From NCBI RefSeq assembly GCF_000834655.1, contig NZ_JXQQ01000028.1, positions 248,001 to 312,000 on the forward strand: DNA of 64,000 nucleotides. The letters run 5' to 3'. Of this stretch, positions 8,809 through 18,380 are shown in pieces (the first letter of the stretch is position 1; every line of letters begins with the position of its first letter). Position numbers and translations under genes: made by a program. Source of the DNA: Variovorax paradoxus (lineage in GTDB: Bacteria; Pseudomonadota; Gammaproteobacteria; Burkholderiales; Burkholderiaceae_C). The notes under the pieces are model-generated. The model ran no database searches and was not told where the DNA came from. It saw only the letters and a program-made list of their open reading frames with translations.

Positions 8809-10335
8809 ATGACCTCTGCATCCTCAAAGCCCGGATCGATCGCCCACTTCATCGCAGGCCAGCACGCGCCCGGCCAGTCGGGCCGCACGCAGGCAGTGAC
8901 GAATCCGGCGACCGGCGTGGTCACCGGCAACGTCCACCTGGCCGCCAGTGCCGAGGTCGATGCCGCGGTCGCCGCTGCACAGGCCGCGTTCCCGGCCTGG
9001 GCCGACACCCCGCCGATCCGCCGCGCGCGCGTGATGTTCAAGTTCCTGCAGCTGCTCAACGAGCACAAGGACGAGCTCGCCCACCTCATCACCGCCGAGC
9101 ACGGCAAGGTCTTCACCGATGCGCAAGGCGAGGTCTCGCGCGGCATCGACATCGTCGAGTTCGCCTGCGGCATCCCGCAACTGCTCAAGGGCGACTTCAC
9201 CGACCAGGTGAGCACCGGCATCGACAACTGGACGCTGCGCCAGCCCCTGGGCGTGGTCGCCGGCATCACGCCCTTCAACTTTCCGGTGATGGTGCCGATG
9301 TGGATGTTCCCGGTGGCCATTGCCGCGGGCAACACCTTCGTGCTCAAGCCCAGCCCGACCGACCCGACCCCGTCGCTGCGCATCGCCGAGCTGTTCAAGG
9401 AAGCGGGCCTTCCCGACGGCGTGTTCAACGTCGTGCAGGGCGACAAGGTCGCGGTCGATGCCCTGATCGAGCACCCCGACGTCAAGGCCGTGAGCTTCGT
9501 CGGCTCCACACCCATCGCCAACTACATCTACGAAACCGGCGCGCGACACGGCAAGCGCGTGCAAGCCCTGGGCGGCGCGAAGAACCACATGGTGGTCATG
9601 CCCGACGCCGACATCGACCAGACCGTCGACGCACTGATCGGCGCGGGCTACGGCTCGGCCGGCGAGCGCTGCATGGCGATCAGCGTGGCGGTGCTGGTGG
9701 GCGACGTGGCCGACAAGATCATTCCGAAGCTCATCGAGCGCACCAAGACGCTGAAGGTGCTCAACGGCACCAACCTCGCGGCCGAGATGGGCCCGATCGT
9801 CACGCGCGCGGCGCACGAGCGCATCACCGGCTACATCGCACAGGGCGAGAAGGAAGGCGCGAAGCTCTTGGTCGACGGCCGTTCATTCGACGGCAGCAAG
9901 GCCGGCGAGGGTTGCGGCGACGGTTTCTGGATGGGCGGCACGCTGTTCGACCACGTCACGCCCGAGATGCGCATCTACAAGGAAGAAATCTTCGGCCCGG
10001 TGCTCAGCTGCGTGCGCGTGGCCAACTTCAAGGACGCGGTGGACCTCATCAACGACCACGAGTTCGGCAACGGCGTGAGCTGCTTCACCCGCGACGGCAA
10101 CGTGGCGCGCGAGTTCAGCCGCCGCATCCAGGTGGGCATGGTGGGCATCAACGTGCCGATCCCGGTGCCGATGGCCTGGCACGGCTTCGGCGGCTGGAAG
10201 AAGAGCCTGTTCGGCGACATGCATGCCTACGGCGAAGAAGGCGTGCGCTTCTACACCAAGCAGAAGTCGATCATGCAGCGCTGGCCCGAGAGCACGCCCA
10301 AGGGTGCCGAGTTCGTGATGCCGACCGCCAAGTAA
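8809..10335 (+). CDS. mmsA: CoA-acylating methylmalonate-semialdehyde dehydrogenase
   Basis: The 508-residue protein belongs to the aldehyde dehydrogenase superfamily. The catalytic cysteine is about residue 288 in the GERCMAIS motif. The region around residue 254 reads LGGAKNH, where ordinary aldehyde dehydrogenases carry the general-base Glu, a hallmark of methylmalonate-semialdehyde dehydrogenase (MmsA/IolA). These enzymes convert methylmalonate or malonate semialdehyde plus CoA and NAD to propionyl- or acetyl-CoA and CO2, in valine, pyrimidine or inositol breakdown. The N-terminus is chosen at the ATG at 8809; longer frames run into the divergent LysR gene. No mmsB-type dehydrogenase is adjacent. 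Control by the divergent LysR protein is likely. Confidence 0.9.
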   Translation: MTSASSKPGSIAHFIAGQHAPGQSGRTQAVTNPATGVVTGNVHLAASAEVDAAVAAAQAAFPAWADTPPIRRARVMFKFLQLLNEHKDELAHLITAEHGKVFTDAQGEVSRGIDIVEFACGIPQLLKGDFTDQVSTGIDNWTLRQPLGVVAGITPFNFPVMVPMWMFPVAIAAGNTFVLKPSPTDPTPSLRIAELFKEAGLPDGVFNVVQGDKVAVDALIEHPDVKAVSFVGSTPIANYIYETGARHGKRVQALGGAKNHMVVMPDADIDQTVDALIGAGYGSAGERCMAISVAVLVGDVADKIIPKLIERTKTLKVLNGTNLAAEMGPIVTRAAHERITGYIAQGEKEGAKLLVDGRSFDGSKAGEGCGDGFWMGGTLFDHVTPEMRIYKEEIFGPVLSCVRVANFKDAVDLINDHEFGNGVSCFTRDGNVAREFSRRIQVGMVGINVPIPVPMAWHGFGGWKKSLFGDMHAYGEEGVRFYTKQKSIMQRWPESTPKGAEFVMPTAK

Positions 10336-10439
10336 GGCGAAGAGGTAACCGCCCCCGGCCGGCAAGGCGGTACGAAAGACTGACTTGCCCGGGCGCGCAG
10401 GAGCCGTGAGACTTCGCGCATGACTCCGCTCCTGCATTC

Positions 10440-11291
10440 ATGACGACCAGCAAGCTCGCTCGGCGCCTGTCGGCTGTTCCCTCCACCTTGCGGATTCCCC
10501 TGGCGGCGCGTGCGTCGGGCGACGCCATCTTTCCTCAGGTGGCCGTGCGCGACGCCTATGCCGCGGCCATCCTCGAGAAGATCCGCGACGACGGGCAGGC
10601 CCTGCCCGAAGACCGGGCGACCATCTACGGCATCCTGGCGCGCACGCGGCGCTTTCGCAGCCTCGCGCAGGATTTTCTGAAACGCCATCCCGGTGCGCGC
10701 GTGGTGAACATGGGCTGCGGCCTGAGCCACTACTTCCAGTGGCTGGACGACGACAAGTCGCGCATGACCGATGCCGACCTGCCCGAGGTGCTCGCGCTGC
10801 GCCGCGAACTCATTCCCGAGACCCATCCGCGCCACGACCTGCGCGAGCTCGACCTGACCTCTCCCAACTGGTGGGAGCAGCTGGGCCTGCCGAAGAAGCG
10901 CAATGCGCAGCCGGTCTTCCTCTTCACTGAGGGCGTGTTCATGTATCTCAAGCCCGAGACCGTGCAAGCGGTGCTCGCGGCCTTCGGCGAGCGGGCACCC
11001 GCGGGCTCTGTGCTGGCGTTCGACGCCATGTGCTGGATCGCCACGGGGCGCGCGCGCAACCATCCGTCGGTGCGGCCGACGGGCGCCGAGTTTCTCTGGG
11101 GCCTGCGCCGCCCCGCGGACCTGACCGAGCCGCACCCGCGCCTGCGTCTGACCGGCACTTACCGCGTGATGGAGGGCCTGGGCCTGGCCTACACGCTGCT
11201 CGGCCCGGTGTTCCGGATGGTCTTCGGCGTGCCGCTCTATGCGGTGTACGCGCTGAGCGCCGTGGACATCCTGAAGGTCGCCGATACATAA
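10440..11291 (+). CDS. Class I SAM-dependent methyltransferase (leucine carboxyl methyltransferase-like)
   Basis: The 283-residue protein shows the SAM-binding motif VVNMGCGLSHYFQWLD and the downstream DADLPEVLALRREL segment typical of the LCM/PPM1-like family (PF04072), followed by FLFTEGVFMYLKPETV. It has no signal peptide, though the last ~40 residues are fairly hydrophobic. Bacterial members often methylate small molecules such as polyketide or tetracenomycin intermediates; no target can be assigned here. It lies about 100 nt downstream of mmsA and 170 nt upstream of opgD and may be transcribed alone. Confidence 0.8.
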   Translation: MTTSKLARRLSAVPSTLRIPLAARASGDAIFPQVAVRDAYAAAILEKIRDDGQALPEDRATIYGILARTRRFRSLAQDFLKRHPGARVVNMGCGLSHYFQWLDDDKSRMTDADLPEVLALRRELIPETHPRHDLRELDLTSPNWWEQLGLPKKRNAQPVFLFTEGVFMYLKPETVQAVLAAFGERAPAGSVLAFDAMCWIATGRARNHPSVRPTGAEFLWGLRRPADLTEPHPRLRLTGTYRVMEGLGLAYTLLGPVFRMVFGVPLYAVYALSAVDILKVADT

Positions 11292-11462
11292 ACGCACAAT
11301 TTTTCGAATCGGCGGCTTTGTCCGGCCTGCGTTGCGCGGAATGGCTGACGCGGGGCGACCTGCAAATGCGGCATGCTGGCGGCTGTCCCATCGCGGAAAA
11401 TAAATTCCGCGCCTCGCTTCGTTTTTCCTTCCCCCCAAAGAACCGAAACCCTCAAGAAACAC

Positions 11463-13061
11463 ATGCTTGATCGCCGCTCCTTCCTTGCCGCAGGTGGTGC
11501 CGCCGCCGCACTCGCCGCCCTTGGACTGCCCGAAGAGGCGCTGGCCGCCAACGGCCTGCAACTGAGCCAGCCGTCGCCCTTCTCGTTCGATCGGCTTGTC
11601 GCACAGGCCAAGCGGCTGGCCGCGCAGCCCTACGTCGCCGCCACGCCGCTCGCCCCCGACGTGCTAGAGAAGATCGACTACGACGCGCACGGCAAGATCA
11701 AGTTCGATCCGGCCAACGCCCTCTTCCGCGAAGGCCCCGGCGCGTTCCCCGTCACTTTCTTCCACCTGGGCCGCTTCTTCCAGACGCCGGTGCGCATGCA
11801 CGTTCTGGAAAACACCGACGGCGACGCCTTCGCCCGCGAGGTGCTCTACAGCCCCGACTACTTCTCGATGCCGCCCGACAGCCCCGCGCGCGCGCTGCCG
11901 CCAGGCGCGGGCTTCGCGGGCTTTCGCCTGCAGGAAAGCCGCCTGGGCGACCAAGGCAAGCTCGACTGGCAGAAGAACGACTGGGTCGCCTTCCTCGGCG
12001 CTTCGTATTTCCGCGCGATCGGCGAGCTCTACCAGTACGGCCTTTCGGCGCGCGGCCTCGCGCTCGACGTCGCGGTGCCCGACAAGCCCGAGGAATTCCC
12101 CACCTTCACCCGCTTCTACTTCGAGACGCCGGCCGCGAACAACACCACTTCGATGACGGTCTACGCCCTCCTCGAAGGGCCGAGCGTGACGGGCGTCTTC
12201 AAGTTCGTGATGCAGCGCGGCAAGGCGGTGATCATGGACATCGATTCGCGCCTGTTCCTGCGCCGCGATGTGGCGCGCCTGGGGCTCGTTCCGCTGACCT
12301 CGATGTACTGGTACTCCGAGACCATCAAGCCCACCGCCATCGACTGGCGACCCGAGGTGCACGATTCCGACGGCCTCGCGATCTGGAACGGCGCGGGCGA
12401 GCGCATCTGGCGCCCGCTCAACAACCCGACGCAAACGCGCGCCTCCGCCTTCGCCGACACCAGGCCGCGCGGCTTCGGGCTCTTGCAACGCGACCGCTCG
12501 TTCGACCACTACCAGGACGGCGTGAACTACGAAAAGCGCCCCAGCCTCTGGATCGAGCCGCTGGGCGACTGGGGCGAAGGCTCGGTGCAGCTCATCGAGA
12601 TTCCGACCGACGACGAGATTCACGACAACGTCGTCGCCTTCTGGGTGCCCAAGGCCGATGCGAAGGCGGGCGCGAGCTACAGCCTGCAGTACCGGCTGCA
12701 CTGGACCGACCAGGAGCCCTTTCCTTCGCCGCTCGCGCGCTGCGTGGCCACGCGCATCGGACGCGGCGGCCAGCCCGGCCAGCCGCGTCCGCAGGGCGTG
12801 CGCAAGTTCATGGTCGAGTTCATCGGCCAGCCGCTCACCACCGTGCCCTTCGGCGTCAAGCCCGAGCTGGTGCTCACGGCGGCGCGCGGCAAGTTCTCGT
12901 ACGTCTTCGCCGAGGCCGTGCCCAACGGCGTGCCCGGCCACTGGCGGGCGCAGTTCGACTTCACGCCCGAAGGCAACGAGCCCATCGACATGCGGCTCTA
13001 CCTGAAGAACGGCGACCAGACGTTGACGGAGACCTGGCTGTACCAATACCAGCCGGGATGA
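11463..13061 (+). CDS. opgD: Periplasmic glucan biosynthesis protein OpgD (MdoD)
   Basis: The 532-residue protein starts at the ATG at 11463, giving an N-terminus with a twin-arginine motif (DRRSFLAAGG) and an Ala-rich hydrophobic stretch up to about residue 28, so Tat export is expected. The mature protein has the OpgG/OpgD signature: FSFDRLVAQAKRLAAQPY, RAIGELYQYGLSARGLALD, and the C-terminal Ig-like domain (PTDDEIHDNVVAFWVPK, PEGNEPIDMRLYL). The family modifies or shapes osmoregulated periplasmic glucans. No opgH or opgG lies in the window, so it acts with genes elsewhere or is an accessory paralog. It ends 22 nt from the convergent LysR gene. Confidence 0.93.
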   Translation: MLDRRSFLAAGGAAAALAALGLPEEALAANGLQLSQPSPFSFDRLVAQAKRLAAQPYVAATPLAPDVLEKIDYDAHGKIKFDPANALFREGPGAFPVTFFHLGRFFQTPVRMHVLENTDGDAFAREVLYSPDYFSMPPDSPARALPPGAGFAGFRLQESRLGDQGKLDWQKNDWVAFLGASYFRAIGELYQYGLSARGLALDVAVPDKPEEFPTFTRFYFETPAANNTTSMTVYALLEGPSVTGVFKFVMQRGKAVIMDIDSRLFLRRDVARLGLVPLTSMYWYSETIKPTAIDWRPEVHDSDGLAIWNGAGERIWRPLNNPTQTRASAFADTRPRGFGLLQRDRSFDHYQDGVNYEKRPSLWIEPLGDWGEGSVQLIEIPTDDEIHDNVVAFWVPKADAKAGASYSLQYRLHWTDQEPFPSPLARCVATRIGRGGQPGQPRPQGVRKFMVEFIGQPLTTVPFGVKPELVLTAARGKFSYVFAEAVPNGVPGHWRAQFDFTPEGNEPIDMRLYLKNGDQTLTETWLYQYQPG

Positions 13062-13083
13062 AGACGTTGAAGCCGCAGGCGCT

Positions 13084-14001
13084 TCAGCGCCTGCTGGCGT
13101 CGTTATAGGGAGCGAAGAGCTCCACCGCCCAATCGACGAACACCCGCAGCTTCGCGCTCAGGTGGCGGTTGGTCGGGTACACCACATGCAGCGGATAGGT
13201 CGGCGGCGCCCAGGCCTGCAGCACCTCGACCAGCGCGCCGCTCGCGAGGTGCGGCTCCGCCATCACGTCGAAGGTCTGCGCCACGCCCATCCCGGTGAGC
13301 ACCGCCGTGAGGTGAGCGGTGCTCTCGTTCACGCCCACCACGGTGCGGCCGTGGATCTCGATGCGCTCCTCGCCATGCGCATAGCGCAGCGGAATCGGGC
13401 GGTTGCTCAGCGACGAGAAATAGCCCACCACCCGATGCGTGCCGTCGCCCAGGTCCGCAGGCGTCGTCGGAATGCCGTGGCGCGCGAGGTAGGCGGGCGT
13501 GGCGCAGGTCACGAAGCGCAGGTTCGCGATGCGGCGCGCCACCAGCGACTGGTCCACCAATTCGCCGGCACGGATGACGCAGTCCACCGCATCGCCGACG
13601 AGGTTCACCGGCCGATCGCTCACGCCGATCTCCAGCTCGATCTCCGGATAGCGCGCGTAGAACGCAGGCAGCTGCGGAATCAGGATCATGTTCGCGAACG
13701 ACGAGCCCACGTCCACCCGCAGCCGTCCGCGCGGATTGGCCTGCGCGTTGGTGAGGTCCGACTCGATGTCTTCGAGCTCGGCCAGCACGCGCGCCGTGCG
13801 TTCGTAGTAGGCCGCGCCTTCGGGCGTGACGGTCACGCGCCGGGTCGTGCGCTGCAAGAGCTTCACGCGCAGGTGCGTCTCGAGCTGCTGAACCATCTTC
13901 GTCACGGTGGGCTTGGGCAACTGCAGCGAGTCGGCCGCGCGGGTGAAGGTGCCGGCCTCTACCACCCGGGCGAAGACGCGCATGGCGGCGATCTGGTCCA
14001 T
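13084..14001 (-). CDS. LysR family transcriptional regulator (CrgA-like group)
   Basis: The 305-residue protein starts with MDQIAAMRVFARVVEAGTF, the typical N-terminus of the large CrgA/AaeR-like LysR group. The HTH covers about residues 1-60 (FTRAADSLQLPKPTVTKMVQ) and the effector domain about 90-300. It is divergent from the SDR gene at 14126, with 124 bp between starts, so the SDR gene is its most likely target. The ligand is unknown. Confidence 0.92.
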   Translation of the reverse strand: MDQIAAMRVFARVVEAGTFTRAADSLQLPKPTVTKMVQQLETHLRVKLLQRTTRRVTVTPEGAAYYERTARVLAELEDIESDLTNAQANPRGRLRVDVGSSFANMILIPQLPAFYARYPEIELEIGVSDRPVNLVGDAVDCVIRAGELVDQSLVARRIANLRFVTCATPAYLARHGIPTTPADLGDGTHRVVGYFSSLSNRPIPLRYAHGEERIEIHGRTVVGVNESTAHLTAVLTGMGVAQTFDVMAEPHLASGALVEVLQAWAPPTYPLHVVYPTNRHLSAKLRVFVDWAVELFAPYNDASRR

Positions 14002-14125
14002 CGCCGGATTATTAGTGATTCGGAAATAAACATGTACCGGGCGGCCTCTTGGTCTTGGACGGGGGCGCGCCCAAACTTCGCTTCATCGTCAACGCTGCAT
14101 TGCAGCAACTCCCAAGGAAGAAGTC

Positions 14126-14881
14126 ATGTCCCAACTCAAGCTCAACGACAAAGTCGCCCTCGTCACCGGCGGCACCAGCGGCATCGGCCTGGCCACCGCG
14201 CAACGCTTCGTGGCCGAAGGCGCCCACGTGTTCATCACGGGCCGCCGCCAGGCGGAACTCGATGCGGCGGTGACGACCATCGGCCGCAACGTGACCGGCG
14301 TGCTCGGCGATGTCTCGAAGCTCGCCGACCTCGACCGCCTCTACGCCACGATCAAGGAACAGAAAGGCCGGCTCGATGTACTGTTCGCCAACGCCGGCGG
14401 CGGCAGCCTCGTGCCGCTGGGCCAGATCACCGAGGAGCATTTCGACAAGACCTTCGGCACCAACGTGCGCGGCCTGCTCTTCACCGTGCAGAAGGCGCTG
14501 CCGCTGATGCCCAAGGGTGCATCGATCGTGCTCAACGCATCGATCACCAGCATCAAGGGCACGCCGGCCTTCAGCGTCTACAGCGCGACCAAGGCGGCGG
14601 TGCGCAGCTTCGCGCGCAGCTGGGCGGTGGACCTGAAGGATGTCGGCATCCGTGTCAATGCGGTCAGTCCCGGCGTGGTGCCGACCCCGGCCTATGAACT
14701 GCTGGGGCTTACGCCGGAACAGGTCAAGGGCTTCATCGAAATGCAGGCACAGACGATCCCGCTGGGCCGGGTCGGCACACCCGACGAGATCGCGAAGGCC
14801 GTTGTGTTTCTTGCTTCCGACGACAGCAGCTTCGTGAACGGCACGGAACTCTTCGTCGACGGCGGCTCTGCGCAGATATAA
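14126..14881 (+). CDS. Short-chain dehydrogenase/reductase
   Basis: The 251-residue protein is a classical SDR. The cofactor motif TGGTSGIG is at residues 14-21, NAGGG at about 89-93, a catalytic Ser around 139-142 and the YxxxK pair Y152/K156 (VYSATKAA). The end ([14 protein letters not shown]) is typical of the family. The residues after strand beta-2 (TGRR at 38-41) suggest NADPH preference. The substrate is unknown; control by the divergent LysR gene is likely. An AAGGAAG Shine-Dalgarno sequence lies just before the ATG. Confidence 0.92.
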   Translation: MSQLKLNDKVALVTGGTSGIGLATAQRFVAEGAHVFITGRRQAELDAAVTTIGRNVTGVLGDVSKLADLDRLYATIKEQKGRLDVLFANAGGGSLVPLGQITEEHFDKTFGTNVRGLLFTVQKALPLMPKGASIVLNASITSIKGTPAFSVYSATKAAVRSFARSWAVDLKDVGIRVNAVSPGVVPTPAYELLGLTPEQVKGFIEMQAQTIPLGRVGTPDEIAKAVVFLASDDSSFVNGTELFVDGGSAQI

Positions 14882-14916
14882 GCAAGCCGCCAGGCTTGGC
14901 GCACTTCGTGTCGCTT

Positions 14917-14977
14917 TGCCCTCCCCCTCGCCGGGGGCGACACCAGCGGCCCGGCAAGGCCGGTTCCGCGGTGTCTC
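14917..14977. repeat. GC-rich palindromic element between convergent genes
   Basis: The sequence between the SDR stop and the FKBP stop contains nested GC-rich dyads (CCCTCGCCGGGGG and GGCCCGGCAAGGCCGG). The layout resembles dispersed intergenic palindromes of Comamonadaceae and may also act as a bidirectional terminator. No second copy was found in this window. Confidence 0.35.
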
Positions 14978-14996
14978 ACGATCAAGACCCTCGAAC

Positions 14997-15407
14997 TCAG
15001 CGCTTGGTGACCGACACCAGCTCGACTTCGAAATTCAGCGTGGCGTTCGGCGGAATCACGCCGCCTGCGCCGCGCGAACCGTAGGCGATCGAGGGCGGGC
15101 AGGTGAGCTTGGCCTTGCCGCCCGGCTTCATCTTCTGCACGCCTTCGGTCCAGCACGGGATCACGCCGTTGAGCGGGAACTCGGTCGGTTCACCGCGCTT
15201 GTAGGAGCTGTCGAATTCCTTGCCGGTGTCGGGGAAGGTGCCGCGGTAGTGGACCTTCACGGTGTCGGTGGCGGCGGGCGATGCGCCGGTGCCTTCCTTG
15301 AGCGATTGGTAGACGAGCCCGCTGGGCGTGGTCACCGGCGCGGATTGCGCGAACGCTGCGGGGATGGCGAAGACGGACACGAGTGCGGCACAGAAAAGAG
15401 ACTTCAC
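14997..15407 (-). CDS. FKBP-type peptidyl-prolyl isomerase, periplasmic
   Basis: Translated from the GTG at 15407, preceded by a GAGG Shine-Dalgarno sequence, the 136-residue protein starts with a clean signal peptide (residues 1-21, ending AAFAQ). Upstream in-frame ATG codons would bury this signal behind a non-signal sequence, so the GTG is preferred. The mature part is one FKBP domain with VKVHYRGTFPDTGKEFDSSY, GVIPCWTEGVQKM and ACPPSIAYGSRG-like segments. It should catalyse prolyl isomerisation or chaperone folding in the periplasm. It converges on the SDR gene and diverges from the ethanolamine operon. Confidence 0.9.
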   Translation of the reverse strand: MKSLFCAALVSVFAIPAAFAQSAPVTTPSGLVYQSLKEGTGASPAATDTVKVHYRGTFPDTGKEFDSSYKRGEPTEFPLNGVIPCWTEGVQKMKPGGKAKLTCPPSIAYGSRGAGGVIPPNATLNFEVELVSVTKR

Positions 15408-15541
15408 GAAACACCTCGGGGATTGAAAGACCTCGATTATGGCCAGCGCCTGCGCACCGTCATGTAGGGCGATGTATGTAGTGGAACGGCCCTTGCTTTG
15501 CTGAATGCGCACTGTCAACATTCACGCAGAGAGGAAGCCCC

Positions 15542-16966
15542 ATGCATTCCACCGAAGCCTCGCCGGCCGGAGCCGCTGTTCACTCCGGCACGGGCCACCT
15601 GAAGAAGGTGCTCGGCCCCATCCAGCTCTGGGGCATCGCGGTGGGTCTCGTCATCTCCGGTGAGTACTTTGGTTGGAGCTACGGCTGGAACACCGCCGGC
15701 ACGCTCGGCTTCCTGGTCGCCACGGTGCTGGTGGCCACGATGTACACCACCTTCATCTTCAGCTTCACCGAACTCTCCACCGCCATTCCGCATGCGGGCG
15801 GTCCCTTCGCCTATGCGCGGCGCGCGTTCGGGCCGACCGGCGGCTTCGTTGCGGGCTTTGCGACGCTGATCGAATTCGTCTTCGCGCCGCCGGCCATCGC
15901 ACTGGCCATCGGCGCATACCTCAACGTGCAGTTCCCCGGCATCAACCCGAAGTGGTTCGCGCTCGGGGCGTACGTGATCTTCATCGGCCTCAACTGGATC
16001 GGCATCGGTATCGCGGCGGCCTTCGAACTCTTCGTGACCGTGCTCGCCATCTTCGAGCTGCTGGTGTTCATGGGCGTGGTCACGCCGGGCTGGACAATGG
16101 CCAACTTCGTCGCCAACGGCTGGGCCGGCGGCGATGTGCTCAACGGCGCGGCGATCTCGGGCATCTTCGCGTCGATTCCGTTCGCGATCTGGTTCTTCCT
16201 GGCCATCGAGGGCGCGGCCATGGCGGCCGAAGAAGCGCGCGATCCGCACCGCACCATTCCCATCGCCTACACCACGGGCATCGTCACGCTGGTGGTGCTG
16301 GCCTTCGGCGTGATGATCTTCGCGGGCGGGGTGGGTGACTGGCGCAAGCTCGCCAACATCAACGACCCGCTGCCGCAGGCGATGAAAGCAGTGGTGGGCG
16401 ACAACAGCGGCTGGCTGCACATGCTGGTGTGGATCGGGCTCTTCGGGCTCATCGCCTCGTTCCACGGAATCATCATGGGCTACTCGCGGCAGATCTTCGC
16501 GCTGGCGCGCGCCGGCTACCTGCCGGCCTACTTCGCGGGCCTGAGCCCGCGCTTCGACACGCCGCACCGCGCGCTGCTGGCCGGCGGCGTGGTGGGCGTC
16601 GTCGCGATCTTCAGCGACGAGTGGGTGCAGTTCGGCGGGCAAACGCTCACCGCCAACATCGTGACCATGGCGGTGCTCGGCGCGATCGTGATGTACCTCA
16701 TCTCGATGGCCGCGCTCTTCAAGCTGCGCAGGAGCGAGCCCGACCTGCTGCGCACCTACCGCGCGCCCTTCTATCCGGTCTTCCCTGCGATCGCGCTCGG
16801 CCTCGGCGTGGTGTGCCTCGGCGCGATGGTGTGGTTCAACTTCATGCTCACGGTGCTGTTCCTGGTGCTGATGGCTGCGGCCTACGGCTACTTTCTGCTC
16901 ACCTCTTCACAGCGGAAGGCGGCCGCGCCCGACGAGATGCTTTCTTCCACGGCCACCAACGCCTGA
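15542..16966 (+). CDS. eat: Ethanolamine permease (APC superfamily)
   Basis: The 474-residue protein has about 12 membrane segments and APC-family features, including IQLWGIAVGLVISGEYFGW near the N-terminus and AMAAEEARDPHRTIP in the middle, which fit the ethanolamine permease group. It imports ethanolamine across the inner membrane for the lyase encoded by the next two genes. The start is at 15542, preceded by a GAGAGGAAG Shine-Dalgarno sequence. EutB starts 20 nt downstream, so the three genes form one operon. Confidence 0.92.
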   Translation: MHSTEASPAGAAVHSGTGHLKKVLGPIQLWGIAVGLVISGEYFGWSYGWNTAGTLGFLVATVLVATMYTTFIFSFTELSTAIPHAGGPFAYARRAFGPTGGFVAGFATLIEFVFAPPAIALAIGAYLNVQFPGINPKWFALGAYVIFIGLNWIGIGIAAAFELFVTVLAIFELLVFMGVVTPGWTMANFVANGWAGGDVLNGAAISGIFASIPFAIWFFLAIEGAAMAAEEARDPHRTIPIAYTTGIVTLVVLAFGVMIFAGGVGDWRKLANINDPLPQAMKAVVGDNSGWLHMLVWIGLFGLIASFHGIIMGYSRQIFALARAGYLPAYFAGLSPRFDTPHRALLAGGVVGVVAIFSDEWVQFGGQTLTANIVTMAVLGAIVMYLISMAALFKLRRSEPDLLRTYRAPFYPVFPAIALGLGVVCLGAMVWFNFMLTVLFLVLMAAAYGYFLLTSSQRKAAAPDEMLSSTATNA

Positions 16967-16985
16967 ACCCCCACGCTGAAAGACG

Positions 16986-18380
16986 ATGCGCTACCGCACC
17001 ACCATCGCAGAACAGGTCTTCGCCTTCGACGACCTCAAGCAAGTCATGGCCTTCGCCAGCCCCGCGCGCTCCGGCGACTACCTCGCGGGCGTCGGCGCCG
17101 CCACGGCGCAGCAGCGCATGGCCGCGCGCCATGTGCTGGCCGACACGCCGCTCAAGCAGTTCCTCAACGAAGCGCTCATACCCTACGAGAGCGACAACAT
17201 CACGCGGCTCATCATCGACGGGCATGACGCAGAGGCCTTCGCGCCGGTGTCGCACCTCACGGTCGGCGACTTCCGCAACTGGCTGCTGTCGGACGAAGCC
17301 ACGACCGCCACGCTCACTGCGCTCGCGCCCGGCCTCACACCCGAGATGGTCGCGGCTGTGTCCAAGCTCATGCGCAACCAGGACCTCGTCTCGGTCGCGA
17401 AGAAGTGCAGCGTGGTCACCCGCTTTCGCAACACCATCGGCCTGCCGGGCCATCTGTCGGTGCGGCTTCAACCCAACCACCCGACCGACGACCTGCGCGG
17501 CGTGGCCGCGTCCACGCTGGATGGCCTGCTCTACGGCGCGGGCGATGCGGTGATCGGCCTGAACCCCGCCTCCGACAGCATGCCGGTGCTGGGCCAACTG
17601 CTGCACATGCTCGACGAGGTGATCCAGCGCTTCGGGATTCCCACGCAGAGCTGCGTGCTCACGCACGTGACCAACACGCTCAAGCTCGCGGAAGCCGGCG
17701 CGCCGGTGGACCTGGTCTTCCAGTCGATCGCGGGCACCGAGAAGGCGAACCTCTCGTTCGGCGTCACGCCTGAGCTGCTCGACGAGGCCCATGCCGCCGC
17801 GCTCGCATTGAAGCGCGGCACCGTCGGCGACAACGTCATGTACTTCGAGACGGGCCAGGGCAGCGCGCTCTCGGCCAATGCCAACTTCGGCGTCGACCAG
17901 CAGACCTGCGAGGTGCGCGCCTATGCGCTGGCGCGGCGCTACAAGCCGCTGCTCATCAACACGGTGGTCGGCTTCATCGGGCCGGAGTACCTCTACGACG
18001 GCAAGCAGATCATCCGCGCGGGCCTGGAAGACCACTTCAGCGGCAAGCTGCTCGGCCTGCCCATAGGCTGCGACATCTGCTACACGAACCACGCCGAAGC
18101 CGACCAGGACGACATGGACACCCTGCTCGTGCTGCTGGGCACCGCAGGCATCAACTTCATCATGGGCATCCCGGGTGCGGACGACGTCATGCTCAACTAC
18201 CAGAGCACCTCGTTCCACGACGCCCTGTTCCTGCGCCAGACGCTGGGCCTGAAGCGCGCGCCCGAATTCGAGGCGTGGCTGCAGCGCATGCAGATCACCG
18301 ATGCCGCGGGGCAGCTTGCGCCCCCCTCTTCCAACCGCCTGCTGGCCGACATGGGCGGGCTCAAGGCTCTCGGATCATGA
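16986..18380 (+). CDS. eutB: Ethanolamine ammonia-lyase large (alpha) subunit
   Basis: The 464-residue protein is full length for EutB and shows family segments such as NTIGLPGHLSVRLQPNHPTDD, EKANLSFGVTPELLDEA and PIGCDICYTNHAEADQDDM. With EutC it forms the adenosylcobalamin-dependent enzyme that splits ethanolamine into acetaldehyde and ammonia in the cytoplasm. It overlaps eutC by 4 nt (ATGA at 18377-18380), consistent with coupled translation of a stoichiometric complex. No reactivase (EutA), no shell protein and no aldehyde dehydrogenase gene follows. Confidence 0.97.
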   Translation: MRYRTTIAEQVFAFDDLKQVMAFASPARSGDYLAGVGAATAQQRMAARHVLADTPLKQFLNEALIPYESDNITRLIIDGHDAEAFAPVSHLTVGDFRNWLLSDEATTATLTALAPGLTPEMVAAVSKLMRNQDLVSVAKKCSVVTRFRNTIGLPGHLSVRLQPNHPTDDLRGVAASTLDGLLYGAGDAVIGLNPASDSMPVLGQLLHMLDEVIQRFGIPTQSCVLTHVTNTLKLAEAGAPVDLVFQSIAGTEKANLSFGVTPELLDEAHAAALALKRGTVGDNVMYFETGQGSALSANANFGVDQQTCEVRAYALARRYKPLLINTVVGFIGPEYLYDGKQIIRAGLEDHFSGKLLGLPIGCDICYTNHAEADQDDMDTLLVLLGTAGINFIMGIPGADDVMLNYQSTSFHDALFLRQTLGLKRAPEFEAWLQRMQITDAAGQLAPPSSNRLLADMGGLKALGS